Positions 53,663 through 63,084 of a stretch of 64,000 bases of DNA are shown in pieces. The stretch is from positions 1 to 64,000 of the forward strand of contig JBBRYZ010000002.1 of NCBI GenBank assembly GCA_038237165.1, read 5' to 3'. The stretch's first letter is position 1. Each line of letters begins with the position of its first letter. The position numbers were made by a program, and so were the translations under genes. The DNA comes from UBA4417 sp038237165 (GTDB lineage: Bacteria > Bacteroidota > Bacteroidia > Bacteroidales > UBA4417). The notes under the pieces are model-generated. The model did not search any database and had not been told where the DNA came from. It saw only the letters and a list, made by a program, of their open reading frames with translations.

Positions 53663-54580
53663 TTAAGCCTCCGTTTTTTGAGTGGTTACTACTTTCCTGG
53701 CAACTTCTGCAACCGGAATTTCCTTTATGGGACGATCCGGCAGATTTACTTCTGTCATATGCCTGTTAATTCCAAGTGATTTAGCATCAAGCCCGACGGC
53801 AAGTCCCAATACCTGTGAAATATACAAAACCGGAATATCAATTTTCTCGCTGAGGAATTTATTGATTTCCGGGCGACGCATATCCAGGTTCGAATGACAC
53901 ATAGGGCAAGCCACCACTACTACTTCGGCTTCCCGGTCGTTTGCATCTTTCATTATATTTCCTGACAAACGGGCAACAGTATCGGTACGTGAAACCGACA
54001 TTCCGGCTCCGCAGCATTCCGTTTTAAAAGCCCAGTCAATCGCATTTCCACCGGCTTTCCTCACTAGTACATCCATGCTTTGCGGATCTTCAACCCTATC
54101 GAATTTAAGGATGGAATGCGGACGAACCAGAAGGCAACCGTAATAACAAGCTGTTTTGTAATCAAAAGGCTTTACCACTTTTTCTTCCAGCCTGTCAGTT
54201 ATATATTTGTCGATAAACTGAATAATATTAAGGATATGTGTGGTTCCCTCATATTTCATATCGATAATTGAAGCGACTTTTGAAGATAAAGAAGGATCTT
54301 CTTCAAGTTCATGCTTAACTAGCGAAAGCCGGTTGTAACAGGCAGCACAAGGAACAACGATATCCGTGATGCCTTCCCTTTCGGCCAAAGCCATAATCCG
54401 GGCCGGCAAGCTGAGCGACAATTCCTTGTTAAGGTTATGAGCCGCAGTGGCTCCGCAGCAGTTCCAGTCAGGAATTTCGACAAGCTCTATATCAAATACT
54501 TTTGCCAGGGCTGTAACCGATTCCTGGTATTCCTGAGCGCCACCTTTCATGGAGCAACCCGGATAAAATCCTACTTTCAT
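53663..54580 (-). CDS. hdrB: HdrB-like CCG-domain subunit
   Basis: A 305-aa protein with two intact CCG domains: C9 - CC41/42 - C78xxC81 and C149 - CC189/190 - C225xxC228. In HdrB these hold two noncubane [4Fe-4S] clusters that reduce a disulfide. Both sets are complete, so disulfide reduction chemistry is possible. Because this organism is not expected to have CoM-CoB, the natural disulfide is unknown. ATG overlaps the hdrC stop by 4 nt (54577-54580). Confidence 0.94.
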   Translation of the reverse strand: MKVGFYPGCSMKGGAQEYQESVTALAKVFDIELVEIPDWNCCGATAAHNLNKELSLSLPARIMALAEREGITDIVVPCAACYNRLSLVKHELEEDPSLSSKVASIIDMKYEGTTHILNIIQFIDKYITDRLEEKVVKPFDYKTACYYGCLLVRPHSILKFDRVEDPQSMDVLVRKAGGNAIDWAFKTECCGAGMSVSRTDTVARLSGNIMKDANDREAEVVVVACPMCHSNLDMRRPEINKFLSEKIDIPVLYISQVLGLAVGLDAKSLGINRHMTEVNLPDRPIKEIPVAEVARKVVTTQKTEA

Positions 54581-55158
54581 TGTTTACCCTCCTCTTTCTT
54601 AATCTGAACTTTATTAAAAATAGCAGCTACCTTTTTCCTTCCCTTTATAATTTCGGGAATGGGATTCAGCTTTCCCTTGAAAAACATTTTGGGGGCAATA
54701 GCTACATCCTGCATCATGGCTCCTGTTCGCATTTTATAATCAACGATCAGTCCCATTTCATAAAGTCTGCCCGTATAATTGATCGAATCGAGAAATGATT
54801 TATGAAATGATATTATCTTTTTGGCCAGTGGATTTGTCTTTTTGGCTTTCACCGATTTCTGCCTCAGGTTATCCATGATGGTGGGAATATCAATTTCCAT
54901 CGGGCAACGGGTAAGACACATCTCACAACTCACACATAGCCATATGGACATGGATTTCAATAGCTTTTCATAATGAACAGGTTCGTCAGTCTGTAGCATC
55001 CGCATCACAAGGCTGGGCGGATAATCCATTTCGGTTGCTACCGGACAGCCAGCCGAACATTTGCCGCACTGGTAACATTTATTAATGATCACGCCGGTTT
55101 CCATCTGCATTTCGCCGCTGAGGGATAAAGGGTGACTTATTTCGAGTGAAGCGGACAT
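54577..55158 (-). CDS. hdrC: HdrC-like 4Fe-4S subunit
   Basis: First gene of the operon, 193 aa. Two [4Fe-4S] motifs, CYQCGKCSAGCPVATEMD (C28, C31, C34, C38) and CVSCEMCLTRCPMEID (C75, C78, C81, C85), pass electrons from HdrA to HdrB. The C-terminal helices are typical of HdrC. Starts at ATG 55158; a 606-bp gap lies upstream. Confidence 0.93.
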   Translation of the reverse strand: MSASLEISHPLSLSGEMQMETGVIINKCYQCGKCSAGCPVATEMDYPPSLVMRMLQTDEPVHYEKLLKSMSIWLCVSCEMCLTRCPMEIDIPTIMDNLRQKSVKAKKTNPLAKKIISFHKSFLDSINYTGRLYEMGLIVDYKMRTGAMMQDVAIAPKMFFKGKLNPIPEIIKGRKKVAAIFNKVQIKKEEGKQ

Positions 55159-55764
55159 AAAACTAGATTTCGCTTAGGTTAAACATATTTTCCAGAATAC
55201 TTTTTCTTTAATAATAGCATTTATCTCACATCAATCATGATAGTTACGATCATAAATCAGCCAGCCCATTCGAGCCGGAAATCAAAATCGGAAAGTTACC
55301 TGAAGAAAGAAAAGATGATGACACTGTTGTTCAGAATTAAGATTCTTCTGTTATTCAATTCACAGGCAAAATTAATATATTGAACAAACCAAATATGATT
55401 TTTTGCAATTTATAATGCTTTTAAATAGAGCACTTTCATGGGTTCCGAAGGTATCTCCATTCAACATATCGCCTGCTTTTATATCCAAAGCAGAAAAATG
55501 CCAATCAGGGGTTATGTCTTTTTTATATTTCAACAAAGCCCTGAAATGGCTATTTCTTTCCAACTTTTGATTCAAATGGAAAAGTATTTTTCATAAAACC
55601 AGAAATCCAATGTTAACAAAAAAAAATGCATTCCGACATTTTTAATCCTCTGAATATTTACTCAAGCAACAAATTCAATCGAAAGATAAACTCCGTAAAG
55701 TTATTATTGTATAAAGTGCGGGTAGTTTATTACTTTTGTGGGGTAAAATTTAAAACTCCTGATT
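55159..55764. other. Spacer upstream of hdrC and tat gene
   Basis: 606 bp between divergent genes. It holds the tatA/B-like promoter at 55707-55738. A minus-strand frame at 55372-55575 has only a TTG start and matches no known family. No hdrC promoter was recognised. Confidence 0.5.
55707..55738 (+). promoter_or_regulatory. Promoter for tatA/B-like gene
   Basis: TTG (55707-55709), 21-nt spacer, TACTTTTG (55731-55738): both Bacteroidota boxes at proper spacing. ATG follows 26 nt after. Confidence 0.6.
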
Positions 55765-56181
55765 ATGTCCGGATTACCGGTACTCTTATTTTTTGACATA
55801 AGCGGTGGCGAACTGCTTATTATAATGGTGGTTGTATTCCTGGTTTTCGGACCTGAGAAAATGCCTGAAATGGCCCGCAAAGCCGGACGTCTGATGAACC
55901 AGATGAAAAAAGCTTCAAGCGATCTGACCAACGAATTCAAGAAAGAAACTTCGGTTATTCAGAACGAAATCAACGCTGCTCATGCCAAGGTTGATGAACA
56001 GATCGATAGTGTGCGCCGTGAAGTTAACCGCACAAAAGCACAGGTTGCTAATGATATGAATGTTGAAATCAAACCTGTAACAGAAGCTGACCCAGTAACT
56101 TCAACCGAAGGATCTTTAGCAGATAACCAGGTTCATACTGTGCCTTCAAAAACTGAGACCAATACCTCGAAAAAGGAATAA
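55765..56181 (+). CDS. TatA/TatB family twin-arginine translocase protein
   Basis: A 138-aa protein: one N-terminal membrane helix (ISGGELLIIMVVVFLVFGPE), the FGPEKMPEMARKAGRLMN hinge typical of TatA/TatB, then a long amphipathic and polar C-terminal helix. The length is TatB-like, but Bacteroidota TatA can also be this long. Secretes folded proteins through the inner membrane. tatC is not in the window. A good promoter lies upstream. Confidence 0.88.
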   Translation: MSGLPVLLFFDISGGELLIIMVVVFLVFGPEKMPEMARKAGRLMNQMKKASSDLTNEFKKETSVIQNEINAAHAKVDEQIDSVRREVNRTKAQVANDMNVEIKPVTEADPVTSTEGSLADNQVHTVPSKTETNTSKKE

Positions 56182-56249
56182 TAAAATCATTTGAATTCCG
56201 TTTTTAGTAACAGTAAAACATCATTCCTGATCAGTACATATCAAATAAG

Positions 56250-58916
56250 ATGAGAATACGTATCCTGCTTTTTACCTTTATATTCAGTCTGGCTGTTTTC
56301 CCGGTTTTTGCACAGAATCGCTCCCTGAAGGCAGCAGATGATGCATTCAACAATATGCAGTACAATGTTGCACTCAGTAAGTACAAAAAAGCTCTGTCGA
56401 AAGCCAAAGCCAAGCCTGACAAAGAAAAGATTTCGTTCCAAATGGCTGAATGTTACCGAATAATCAATAATACAAGGAAAGCAGAAGCCGCTTACAAACG
56501 ACTTGCCAAAACCAAATATGCCGAATCCAATCCCCTGGTTTTTTTGTACCTGGCTGAGGCACTGAAATCGAATGAAAAATACGAGGAAGCAAAAACTTAT
56601 TACGAAAAATACACTAATGCAGCTCCCAAGGATCCCCGCGGACCGGCCGGCTCACTTTCCTGCAAACTGGCTAAGGAATGGCTCGACAATCCTACAAAAT
56701 ATAAAATCAAACTGGAAAAAGTTTTAAATTCCAGGGAATCGGATTTCTCAGCCACCTATGCCGACAAACTATACAACACCATTATTTTTACTTCTACACG
56801 CGAAGCTTCAACCGGAAAAGATATGGATAACTGGACCGGTCAGAATTTCAGCGACCTTTTTGTTTCGAAACTCGATCCGAAAGGCCAATGGTCGACCCCG
56901 GTGCAGCTCGAAACCAACAATGTAATCAATACTGAGGCCAACGAAGGCAATCCTTTTGTGAACAGCAAGTTCAACCAGCTGTATTTTACACGTTGTCCTA
57001 ATGATAAAGGAACACTGCAAGGTTGTAAAATTATGGTATCGCGACGTGCCGGCCGCAACTGGGGCGAACCAAAAGCCCTGGATCTGGGTGGCGATAGTAC
57101 AACTGTTTTCGGAAATCCTTCGGTAAGCCCTGATGAGTTGACCCTTTTATTTTCGAGCAACCTTCCCAAAGGGCAGGGCGGAAAAGACATCTGGATGTCA
57201 ACCAGGAAATCTACAGCTGATAATTTCGGCAGACCTCTGAATGCAGGCCCGGTTATCAATACGCCTGATGACGAAATGTTTCCGTTTATGCGAAACGATA
57301 CAACCCTATATTTTTCATCCAACGGTCACCCGGGAATGGGTGGTCTTGATATTTTCCGCTCCACATTTTCGAACGGTGCATGGACAAAACCTGTTAACAT
57401 GCAGGCTCCGATCAATTCGCCGGGAGATGATTTCGCGATTATATTCAATCCCGAATCAGATGAAGGATTCTTTTCGTCGAACCGCAAAGGTGGAAAAGGA
57501 AGTGATGACATATATTCATTTGTAAATCCACCGGTTCTGTTTACCCTTGCCGGTGTTGTGAAGGATGATAATACTTTGCAGTTTATCCCTGGAGCAGTTG
57601 TAAAAATTACAGGTTCGAACGGCACCTCGGTTGAAGCACGAACCGATGCGCAGGGACATTACGGTTTCAATAAAGTTCAGATCAAGCCCAATACAACGTA
57701 TGAGCTTATCTGTATGAAGCCAAATTATTTTAACAAGAAAGCCAAAGAAACTACCGTAGGACTCGAAAGCAGCAAAGACTTCACAATCGATTTCAGGCTA
57801 CAGCCAATTCCTGATAAGCCGATTGTGCTGCCGGATATTCTTTATGATCTTGCCAAATGGGACCTAAAACCCCAATACCAGGATTCGTTGCAGGGCCTGA
57901 TAAAGACACTGGATGAAAACGAAACCATAATTATTGAACTTGCTTCGCATACCGACTCGCGTGGTACGGATGAAAGCAATGATGTACTTTCGCAGAAACG
58001 TGCCGAATCGGTTGTTAACTACCTTATTGACCGTGGTATTGATCCCGATAGACTAGTTGCCAAAGGTTATGGTGAACGTGTTCCTCGACGCCTGGCAAAG
58101 GATATGGTTAAAGACGGTTTCCTGTTTAAAGCAGGGACGGTTCTTTCACAGGCTTTTGTTGATTCTCTGAAAACAAAACCTGAACAGGAAGCTGCTTACG
58201 CGCTCAACCGCCGTTCGGAATTCAAGATTTTAAGTAAGGACTTTGTTCCTAAAACCCAGAATAAAGCCGTTACCGGCCAGGTACAAAATACAGTTGGCAC
58301 TGAACCGGCCGACATTCCAGTCCAGCAAAAACAAACAGAAGTAACTCCCGGAAAAGCAGAGAATAAAGCTCCGGTGATTCAGGGGCAAACTCCTGTTACT
58401 CCGGGCAAAACACCGATAGTTACTCCTGCTGAACAGAAGGCAAATCCGGCCCCGATAACCAAAGCTCCGGTCGTAATACCTCCGACCCAGGCCCAAAAAG
58501 TCAATATTCAGATTAACCCTGATGACAATGTAGTGCAGATGAGTAGTAATCCCGACAATTCACTTTCGTTCAGCGCTGTTATAAATGGGCATACCACACA
58601 AATCACTTTGGGTGAAGAAGGTTCAGGCTTGAGTTTCTCTGTGGATGAAACCCTGAAAATGCTGAAATCAGGATCCATTGGTAAAAATGATTTCGCGGGC
58701 GATCCCGAAAAAATACTAAGCCATAATTCAGTGGCTGATAAATCAATTTTTACGGTAGGCGAAATTAACATCTCAAATAAATCATCATTCGACGTGGAAG
58801 CAACTGTACTTCAGAAACAAAAAGTGGCTGTGTTGATGAGTGAAAAAGTGCTGAAAAAATTTGGTAACTATGTAATTGATAAGGATAGGAAGCAGCTTAT
58901 TTTCAAAGTGAAGTAA
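56250..58916 (+). CDS. PorE-like OmpA-family protein with C-terminal extension
   Basis: An 888-aa exported protein (signal peptide ends VFPVFAQ). TPR helices (20-140); PD40/WD40-like propeller blades (about 155-430: LYFTRCPND, LTLLFSSNLPKGQGGKDIWM, LYFSSNGHPGMGGLDIFRS, GFFSSNRKGGKGSDDIYSF); carboxypeptidase-regulatory-like domain (435-520); OmpA C-terminal peptidoglycan domain (530-660: ELASHTDSRGTDESNDVLSQ). This matches T9SS component PorE. A Pro/Gln-rich linker and an extra C-terminal domain of about 135 residues then follow, which PorE usually lacks. Confidence 0.85.
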   Translation: MRIRILLFTFIFSLAVFPVFAQNRSLKAADDAFNNMQYNVALSKYKKALSKAKAKPDKEKISFQMAECYRIINNTRKAEAAYKRLAKTKYAESNPLVFLYLAEALKSNEKYEEAKTYYEKYTNAAPKDPRGPAGSLSCKLAKEWLDNPTKYKIKLEKVLNSRESDFSATYADKLYNTIIFTSTREASTGKDMDNWTGQNFSDLFVSKLDPKGQWSTPVQLETNNVINTEANEGNPFVNSKFNQLYFTRCPNDKGTLQGCKIMVSRRAGRNWGEPKALDLGGDSTTVFGNPSVSPDELTLLFSSNLPKGQGGKDIWMSTRKSTADNFGRPLNAGPVINTPDDEMFPFMRNDTTLYFSSNGHPGMGGLDIFRSTFSNGAWTKPVNMQAPINSPGDDFAIIFNPESDEGFFSSNRKGGKGSDDIYSFVNPPVLFTLAGVVKDDNTLQFIPGAVVKITGSNGTSVEARTDAQGHYGFNKVQIKPNTTYELICMKPNYFNKKAKETTVGLESSKDFTIDFRLQPIPDKPIVLPDILYDLAKWDLKPQYQDSLQGLIKTLDENETIIIELASHTDSRGTDESNDVLSQKRAESVVNYLIDRGIDPDRLVAKGYGERVPRRLAKDMVKDGFLFKAGTVLSQAFVDSLKTKPEQEAAYALNRRSEFKILSKDFVPKTQNKAVTGQVQNTVGTEPADIPVQQKQTEVTPGKAENKAPVIQGQTPVTPGKTPIVTPAEQKANPAPITKAPVVIPPTQAQKVNIQINPDDNVVQMSSNPDNSLSFSAVINGHTTQITLGEEGSGLSFSVDETLKMLKSGSIGKNDFAGDPEKILSHNSVADKSIFTVGEINISNKSSFDVEATVLQKQKVAVLMSEKVLKKFGNYVIDKDRKQLIFKVK

Positions 58917-59088
58917 GCAGTTAATGGTTAATGGAAAATGGAAAATGGTTAACATTAATTTATTCAGGAATTCAAAAAACATTTAACATTAAACACAAAA
59001 CATTTAACACTTAACAGCACTCCATGCACTAAGCACCACACACCACTCAAAGCACTTTTACCTCTAATTTTAAAACTCAATCAACCCC

Positions 59089-60249
59089 ATGACCGACAAG
59101 TATTCGCAACGAGGAGTTTCGGCCACAAAAGACGATGTTCATAAAGCAATAAAAAACATAGACAAAGGCTTGTTTCCGAATGCATTTTGCAAGGTTGTTC
59201 CTGACTTTCTTGGCAACGATCCCGAGTATTGCTATGTGATGCATGCCGATGGCGCGGGCACTAAATCATCACTCGCATACATCTACTGGCGCGAAACCGG
59301 TGATGTTTCTGTGTGGAAAGGCATCGCCCAGGACGCAGTGGTCATGAATACCGACGATTTACTGTGTGTAGGAATTACCGACGGCATTTTACTTTCTTCA
59401 ACCATAGGCAGGAATAAAAACCTGATTCCCGGAGAAGTGATCAGCGCAATAATCGAAGGTACCGAAGAATGTCTTGCGATGATGCGCGAAAATGGGATCG
59501 GCATTCATTCAACTGGTGGCGAAACTGCTGATGTGGGCGACCTTGTACGAACGATAATAGTGGATAGCACTGTAATAGCAAGGGTTCGCCGGAGTGATAT
59601 CATTGAAAATAATATTCAACCGGGTGATGTGATTGTCGGTTTGGCTTCGTTCGGACAGGCAACTTATGAAAATGTATATAACGGAGGCATGGGCAGTAAC
59701 GGGCTTACATCGGCACGTCACGATGTGTTTGCACATGACTATGCTTTGAAATATCCCGAAAGCTACGATCAGTCTATTGAAAAAGACCTTGTGTATGCCG
59801 GCAACCTGATGGTTACCGATCCTTCGGAAGTTACGGGCATAAATGCCGGCAAACTGGTGCTGTCCTCTACCCGCACTTATGCACCGGTTATTAAGGTGCT
59901 CCTCGATCATCTGAGGAATGAAATCCATGGTATGATACATTGCAGCGGAGGCGCTCAAACCAAAGTGCTGCATTTTGTGGAAAACCTGCATATCATTAAG
60001 GATAACCTTTTCCCGATCCCACCACTATTCAGGATGATTCAGCAACAATCAGGAACTCCGCTGCGCGAGATGTACCAGGTTTTTAATATGGGACATCGCA
60101 TGGAAATATATGTTCCCGCGGATGTAGCGGATGAAATTATTTCCATATCCGAAAGTTTCGGCATCGCTGCCAGGGTTGTGGGAAGGTGTGAAAAGTGGGA
60201 AGGCAAAAAGCTTACGATTCAGACAGATACTGAAACATTCGCATATTAA
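59089..60249 (+). CDS. purM: Phosphoribosylformylglycinamidine cyclo-ligase (AIR synthase)
   Basis: Fifth step of purine synthesis: ATP-dependent closure of FGAM to AIR. The 386-aa Bacteroidota form begins YSQRGVSATKDDVHKAI. Seen: HADGAGTKSS, MNTDDLLCVG, GGETADVGDLVRTI and VFNMGHRMEIYV. It is longer than E. coli PurM (345 aa). The leader is a G-poor tract of CACTAAGCACC words. Followed 57 bp later by a conserved hypothetical gene. Confidence 0.95.
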   Translation: MTDKYSQRGVSATKDDVHKAIKNIDKGLFPNAFCKVVPDFLGNDPEYCYVMHADGAGTKSSLAYIYWRETGDVSVWKGIAQDAVVMNTDDLLCVGITDGILLSSTIGRNKNLIPGEVISAIIEGTEECLAMMRENGIGIHSTGGETADVGDLVRTIIVDSTVIARVRRSDIIENNIQPGDVIVGLASFGQATYENVYNGGMGSNGLTSARHDVFAHDYALKYPESYDQSIEKDLVYAGNLMVTDPSEVTGINAGKLVLSSTRTYAPVIKVLLDHLRNEIHGMIHCSGGAQTKVLHFVENLHIIKDNLFPIPPLFRMIQQQSGTPLREMYQVFNMGHRMEIYVPADVADEIISISESFGIAARVVGRCEKWEGKKLTIQTDTETFAY

Positions 60250-60306
60250 TATTGATTACAAAAAGGAAAGCATTGATCATTTGTAGAAACTGTAATATTT
60301 TCTAAA

Positions 60307-60810
60307 ATGGAACGATACGTCCAACAACTTATTGAAGATCTGGAACATGTGGCATCCAATCCGCCGGCTCATCCATACGTTGAGTCACCTCCACATCTAA
60401 ACGGAAATATTGAAATTGCAGAATTAGCGCTTACTCCTTATAAGCCAATCAGCGAATGGACTGGTATTAGCCGGGAAGAATTTCCTTGCATACTGCAACT
60501 TTCGATCGATCAGGCAAACAAAATTAACTTGGCTATTTTCAAGGTTTTTGCTTCGCTCAATATTGAACTGATAGATGCACCTGACGATTTGCCGCCTGAC
60601 ATGCTATACGAAGCAATTACTTTCAACTGGGATATGCTGATTCAATTTCTGCCTAACGCTGGCTATGACCTTGAGCTATGTAGCCATGATGCCGACTTCT
60701 GCCTGTATGGCGAATTTTGTGATTGTTATATAGACCCTGATTTTACGAATCTTGAAGATGACACTCCCGATATTGTAAAAAACGAAAGCGAAGAAGAACT
60801 GCCGTTTTAA
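60307..60810 (+). CDS. Conserved hypothetical acidic protein
   Basis: A 167-aa cytosolic protein, strongly acidic at the C-terminus (LEDDTPDIVKNESEEELPF). No signal peptide. The motif CSHDADFCLYGEFCDCYIDP holds four Cys that could bind metal. No function recognised. Sits between purM and the UPF0158 gene on the same strand. Confidence 0.8.
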   Translation: MERYVQQLIEDLEHVASNPPAHPYVESPPHLNGNIEIAELALTPYKPISEWTGISREEFPCILQLSIDQANKINLAIFKVFASLNIELIDAPDDLPPDMLYEAITFNWDMLIQFLPNAGYDLELCSHDADFCLYGEFCDCYIDPDFTNLEDDTPDIVKNESEEELPF

Positions 60811-60936
60811 AACAGGAAAACAAAGCTGGAATAAATAGCATTCAATTAAATTTTCTTAAAATCAATCTTCGGATTTGAGTAAAATAGTTTTGTTATTAAT
60901 AGAATTTAGTCCTGAACTATTGTTAATCTGCGACAA

Positions 60937-61521
60937 ATGGAAGAATTGGATAGCATATTACAGATCCTTTACACTGTAAAGGAGGATAAGGCAAAACTGG
61001 CGAAAATACTTACCTTTCTGGAAACGGAAATATATGAAGAAACGGATCAGAAGGAAGAAATCCAGGTGCCTGAAAAATTTCTGAAAGCTGTTGCAGAAAT
61101 TGCCGACAGCATTGATGCCGGGTTAACATGTTTCCTCAATCTCGATACGCTCGAAGTGGAAGAAATTCCTAAAAATGAGTTAGAGTTGTATTATGATGAT
61201 CCTGACGATGAGGACAATGATTCTGCCGACGAACCGGAAATTAAACATTTTGAATGGGAAAATTGTCTGGAAGTTGAGCCCCTCGAATCAAATGAATCAT
61301 TCCGTATCATGGAAGCCTTTGCAGAAAACCTGGAAGACCATCATATTCAAAACAAATTGGTTAATACACTCAACAACCGCAAACCCTTTGCCAATTTTAA
61401 ATTTGCCATCGACAATTCGCCCTACCGGCAGCAATGGTTCGGATTTAAAAAGAAATGGCTCGAAAACTATGTAAAAGATCTCCTTATTTTAAAGTTGGAT
61501 AAAGATTCAGATACTCTTTAA
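60937..61521 (+). CDS. UPF0158 family protein
   Basis: A 194-aa acidic protein of the UPF0158 family: VAEIADSIDAGLTCFLNLDT and a C-terminal RIMEAFAENLED ... FANFKFAIDNSPYRQQWFGF. The function of the family is unknown. A TAGTTTTG box at 60885-60892 may start it. The gap to prfA is 143 bp. Confidence 0.85.
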   Translation: MEELDSILQILYTVKEDKAKLAKILTFLETEIYEETDQKEEIQVPEKFLKAVAEIADSIDAGLTCFLNLDTLEVEEIPKNELELYYDDPDDEDNDSADEPEIKHFEWENCLEVEPLESNESFRIMEAFAENLEDHHIQNKLVNTLNNRKPFANFKFAIDNSPYRQQWFGFKKKWLENYVKDLLILKLDKDSDTL

Positions 61522-61633
61522 ACCTGAAAGGTATTTCGTCAGAGCAACTTTACAAGCTGATCTATGCTTTATCAAACAGATTGAAAATTTGATAATTGCA
61601 ATATCAGGTCTGCAAACCAATCCTCTTTTCACG

Positions 61634-61641
61634 TACCTTTG
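61634..61641 (+). promoter_or_regulatory. -7 promoter box TACCTTTG for prfA
   Basis: TACCTTTG, 23 nt before the prfA ATG (61665); identical to the box at mtaB. It also argues against the ATG-less longer frame that begins at 61596. Confidence 0.5.
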
Positions 61642-61664
61642 CACCCGCAAAATCAATTACCCAT

Positions 61665-62735
61665 ATGTTAGATAAGCTTGCAGCCATAAACGAACGTTAC
61701 CTTACTATTGCTACTCAAATCAATGATCCTGACGTAATGCAGGATATGAAAGCATATATAAAACTCAGCAAAGACTATAAAGAACTTCAGCCTATTATCG
61801 AAGGTTATAAGAAATATAAAGTGATTGTGGAAGGCATCGAAGCCTGCCATTCCATACTTGATGAAGAAAAGGACGAGGAAATGCGTTCCTTTGCCAGAGA
61901 GGAAATGGAGTCGCTTACCGACCAGCGCGACAAACTGGAAGAAGAAATCCGCCTTATGCTCATTCCTTCCGATCCGCAGGATGTAAAAAATGCTGTGGTC
62001 GAAATCAGGGCAGGCTCAGGTGGAGACGAAGCCAGTATTTTTGCAGGCGACCTTTACCGTATGTACATACGCTATTGCGAACGTAAAAACTGGAAGATAG
62101 AGCCTGTTAGTATGACCGAAGGCACTATGGGCGGTTTTAAGGAAGTTATTTTCGAAGTAAAAGGCGACGGAGTTTATGGTTTATTGAAATATGAATCGGG
62201 AGTGCATCGCGTACAGCGTGTTCCCGACACCGAAACTCAGGGCCGGATTCATACTTCGGCAGCATCTGTTGCGGTTTTGCCCGAAGCTGATGAATTTGAA
62301 GTAGACTTGAAACCCAGCGATATCCGTAAAGACACGTATTGTTCATCCGGTCCCGGTGGACAAAGTGTAAATACAACTTACTCAGCAGTGCGCCTTACCC
62401 ATGCTCCTACCGGAATCGTGGTTGCCATTCAGGATGAAAAATCGCAGATGAAGAATTTCGAAAAAGCCATGACGATTTTACGGGCACGAATTTTCGAACG
62501 GGAATACCAGAAATATCTGGATGAGATTTCGAAAAAACGTAAAACCATGGTTTCCTCCGGCGACCGGTCTGCAAAAATCCGCACCTATAATTACCCGCAA
62601 AGCCGCGTTACTGATCATCGCATCAATTATACCATGTATAATCTACCAGTCTTTCTGGATGGTGAAATACAGGATTTTATTGATAATCTGCAACTGGCTG
62701 AAAATGCGGAAAGACTGAAAGAAGCGACGGAATAA
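61665..62735 (+). CDS. prfA: Peptide chain release factor 1
   Basis: Recognises UAA and UAG stop codons and triggers peptide release. The 356-aa length matches RF1 from ATG 61665 (MLDKLAAINERY). Seen: GGQ loop SSGPGGQSVNTTYSAVRL, RAGSGGDEASIFAGDLYRMY, and KIRTYNYPQSRVTDHRI. Release of UAG by RF1 bears on the amber codon in the gene at 19909. The last 66 bp are part of a tandem duplication (62670-62983). Confidence 0.96.
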   Translation: MLDKLAAINERYLTIATQINDPDVMQDMKAYIKLSKDYKELQPIIEGYKKYKVIVEGIEACHSILDEEKDEEMRSFAREEMESLTDQRDKLEEEIRLMLIPSDPQDVKNAVVEIRAGSGGDEASIFAGDLYRMYIRYCERKNWKIEPVSMTEGTMGGFKEVIFEVKGDGVYGLLKYESGVHRVQRVPDTETQGRIHTSAASVAVLPEADEFEVDLKPSDIRKDTYCSSGPGGQSVNTTYSAVRLTHAPTGIVVAIQDEKSQMKNFEKAMTILRARIFEREYQKYLDEISKKRKTMVSSGDRSAKIRTYNYPQSRVTDHRINYTMYNLPVFLDGEIQDFIDNLQLAENAERLKEATE

Positions 62736-62983
62736 ATTCGGATTTGTCCACAAATGTTCACAAATAAAACACAAATAGGCACAAATAATTCTTGCTTATT
62801 ATTTATCAATTATTCTTCAGGCTGGTCAGAATTTTATTGATAATCTGCAACTGGCTGAAAATGCGGAAAGACTGAAAGAAGCGACGGAATAAATTCGGAT
62901 TTGTCCACAAATGTTCACAAATAAAACACAAATAGGCACAAATAATTCTTGCTTATTATTCATCAATTATTCTTCAGGCTGGA
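62670..62983 (+). repeat. 157-bp tandem duplication across prfA stop
   Basis: Copies 62670-62826 and 62827-62983 are nearly identical (visible changes at 62673/62830 and in TTTATC versus TTCATC). Copy 1 contains the prfA C-terminal codons and stop; copy 2 repeats those 66 bp as non-coding relic plus the 91-bp downstream part with CACAAAT words. Confidence 0.93.
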
Positions 62984-63084
62984 AAGAATTGGCACAATAA
63001 TTTTGTGTTAATTTGTGAAACATTTGAGTTATTTGTGGAAGATACATTTCCACGCTATGCACCAAGCACCTAGCACCAAATCCT
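62736..63084. other. prfA-pyrF spacer
   Basis: 349 bp: rest of the tandem duplication, CACAAAT/TTTGTG words, then GCACCAAGCACCTAGCACC words directly before the pyrF start. No gene. Confidence 0.6.

Noticed and set aside
55372..55575. 67-codon minus-strand frame upstream of hdrC
   Set aside because: TTG start only, no family resemblance, AT-rich spacer. Could be a relic but cannot be supported.
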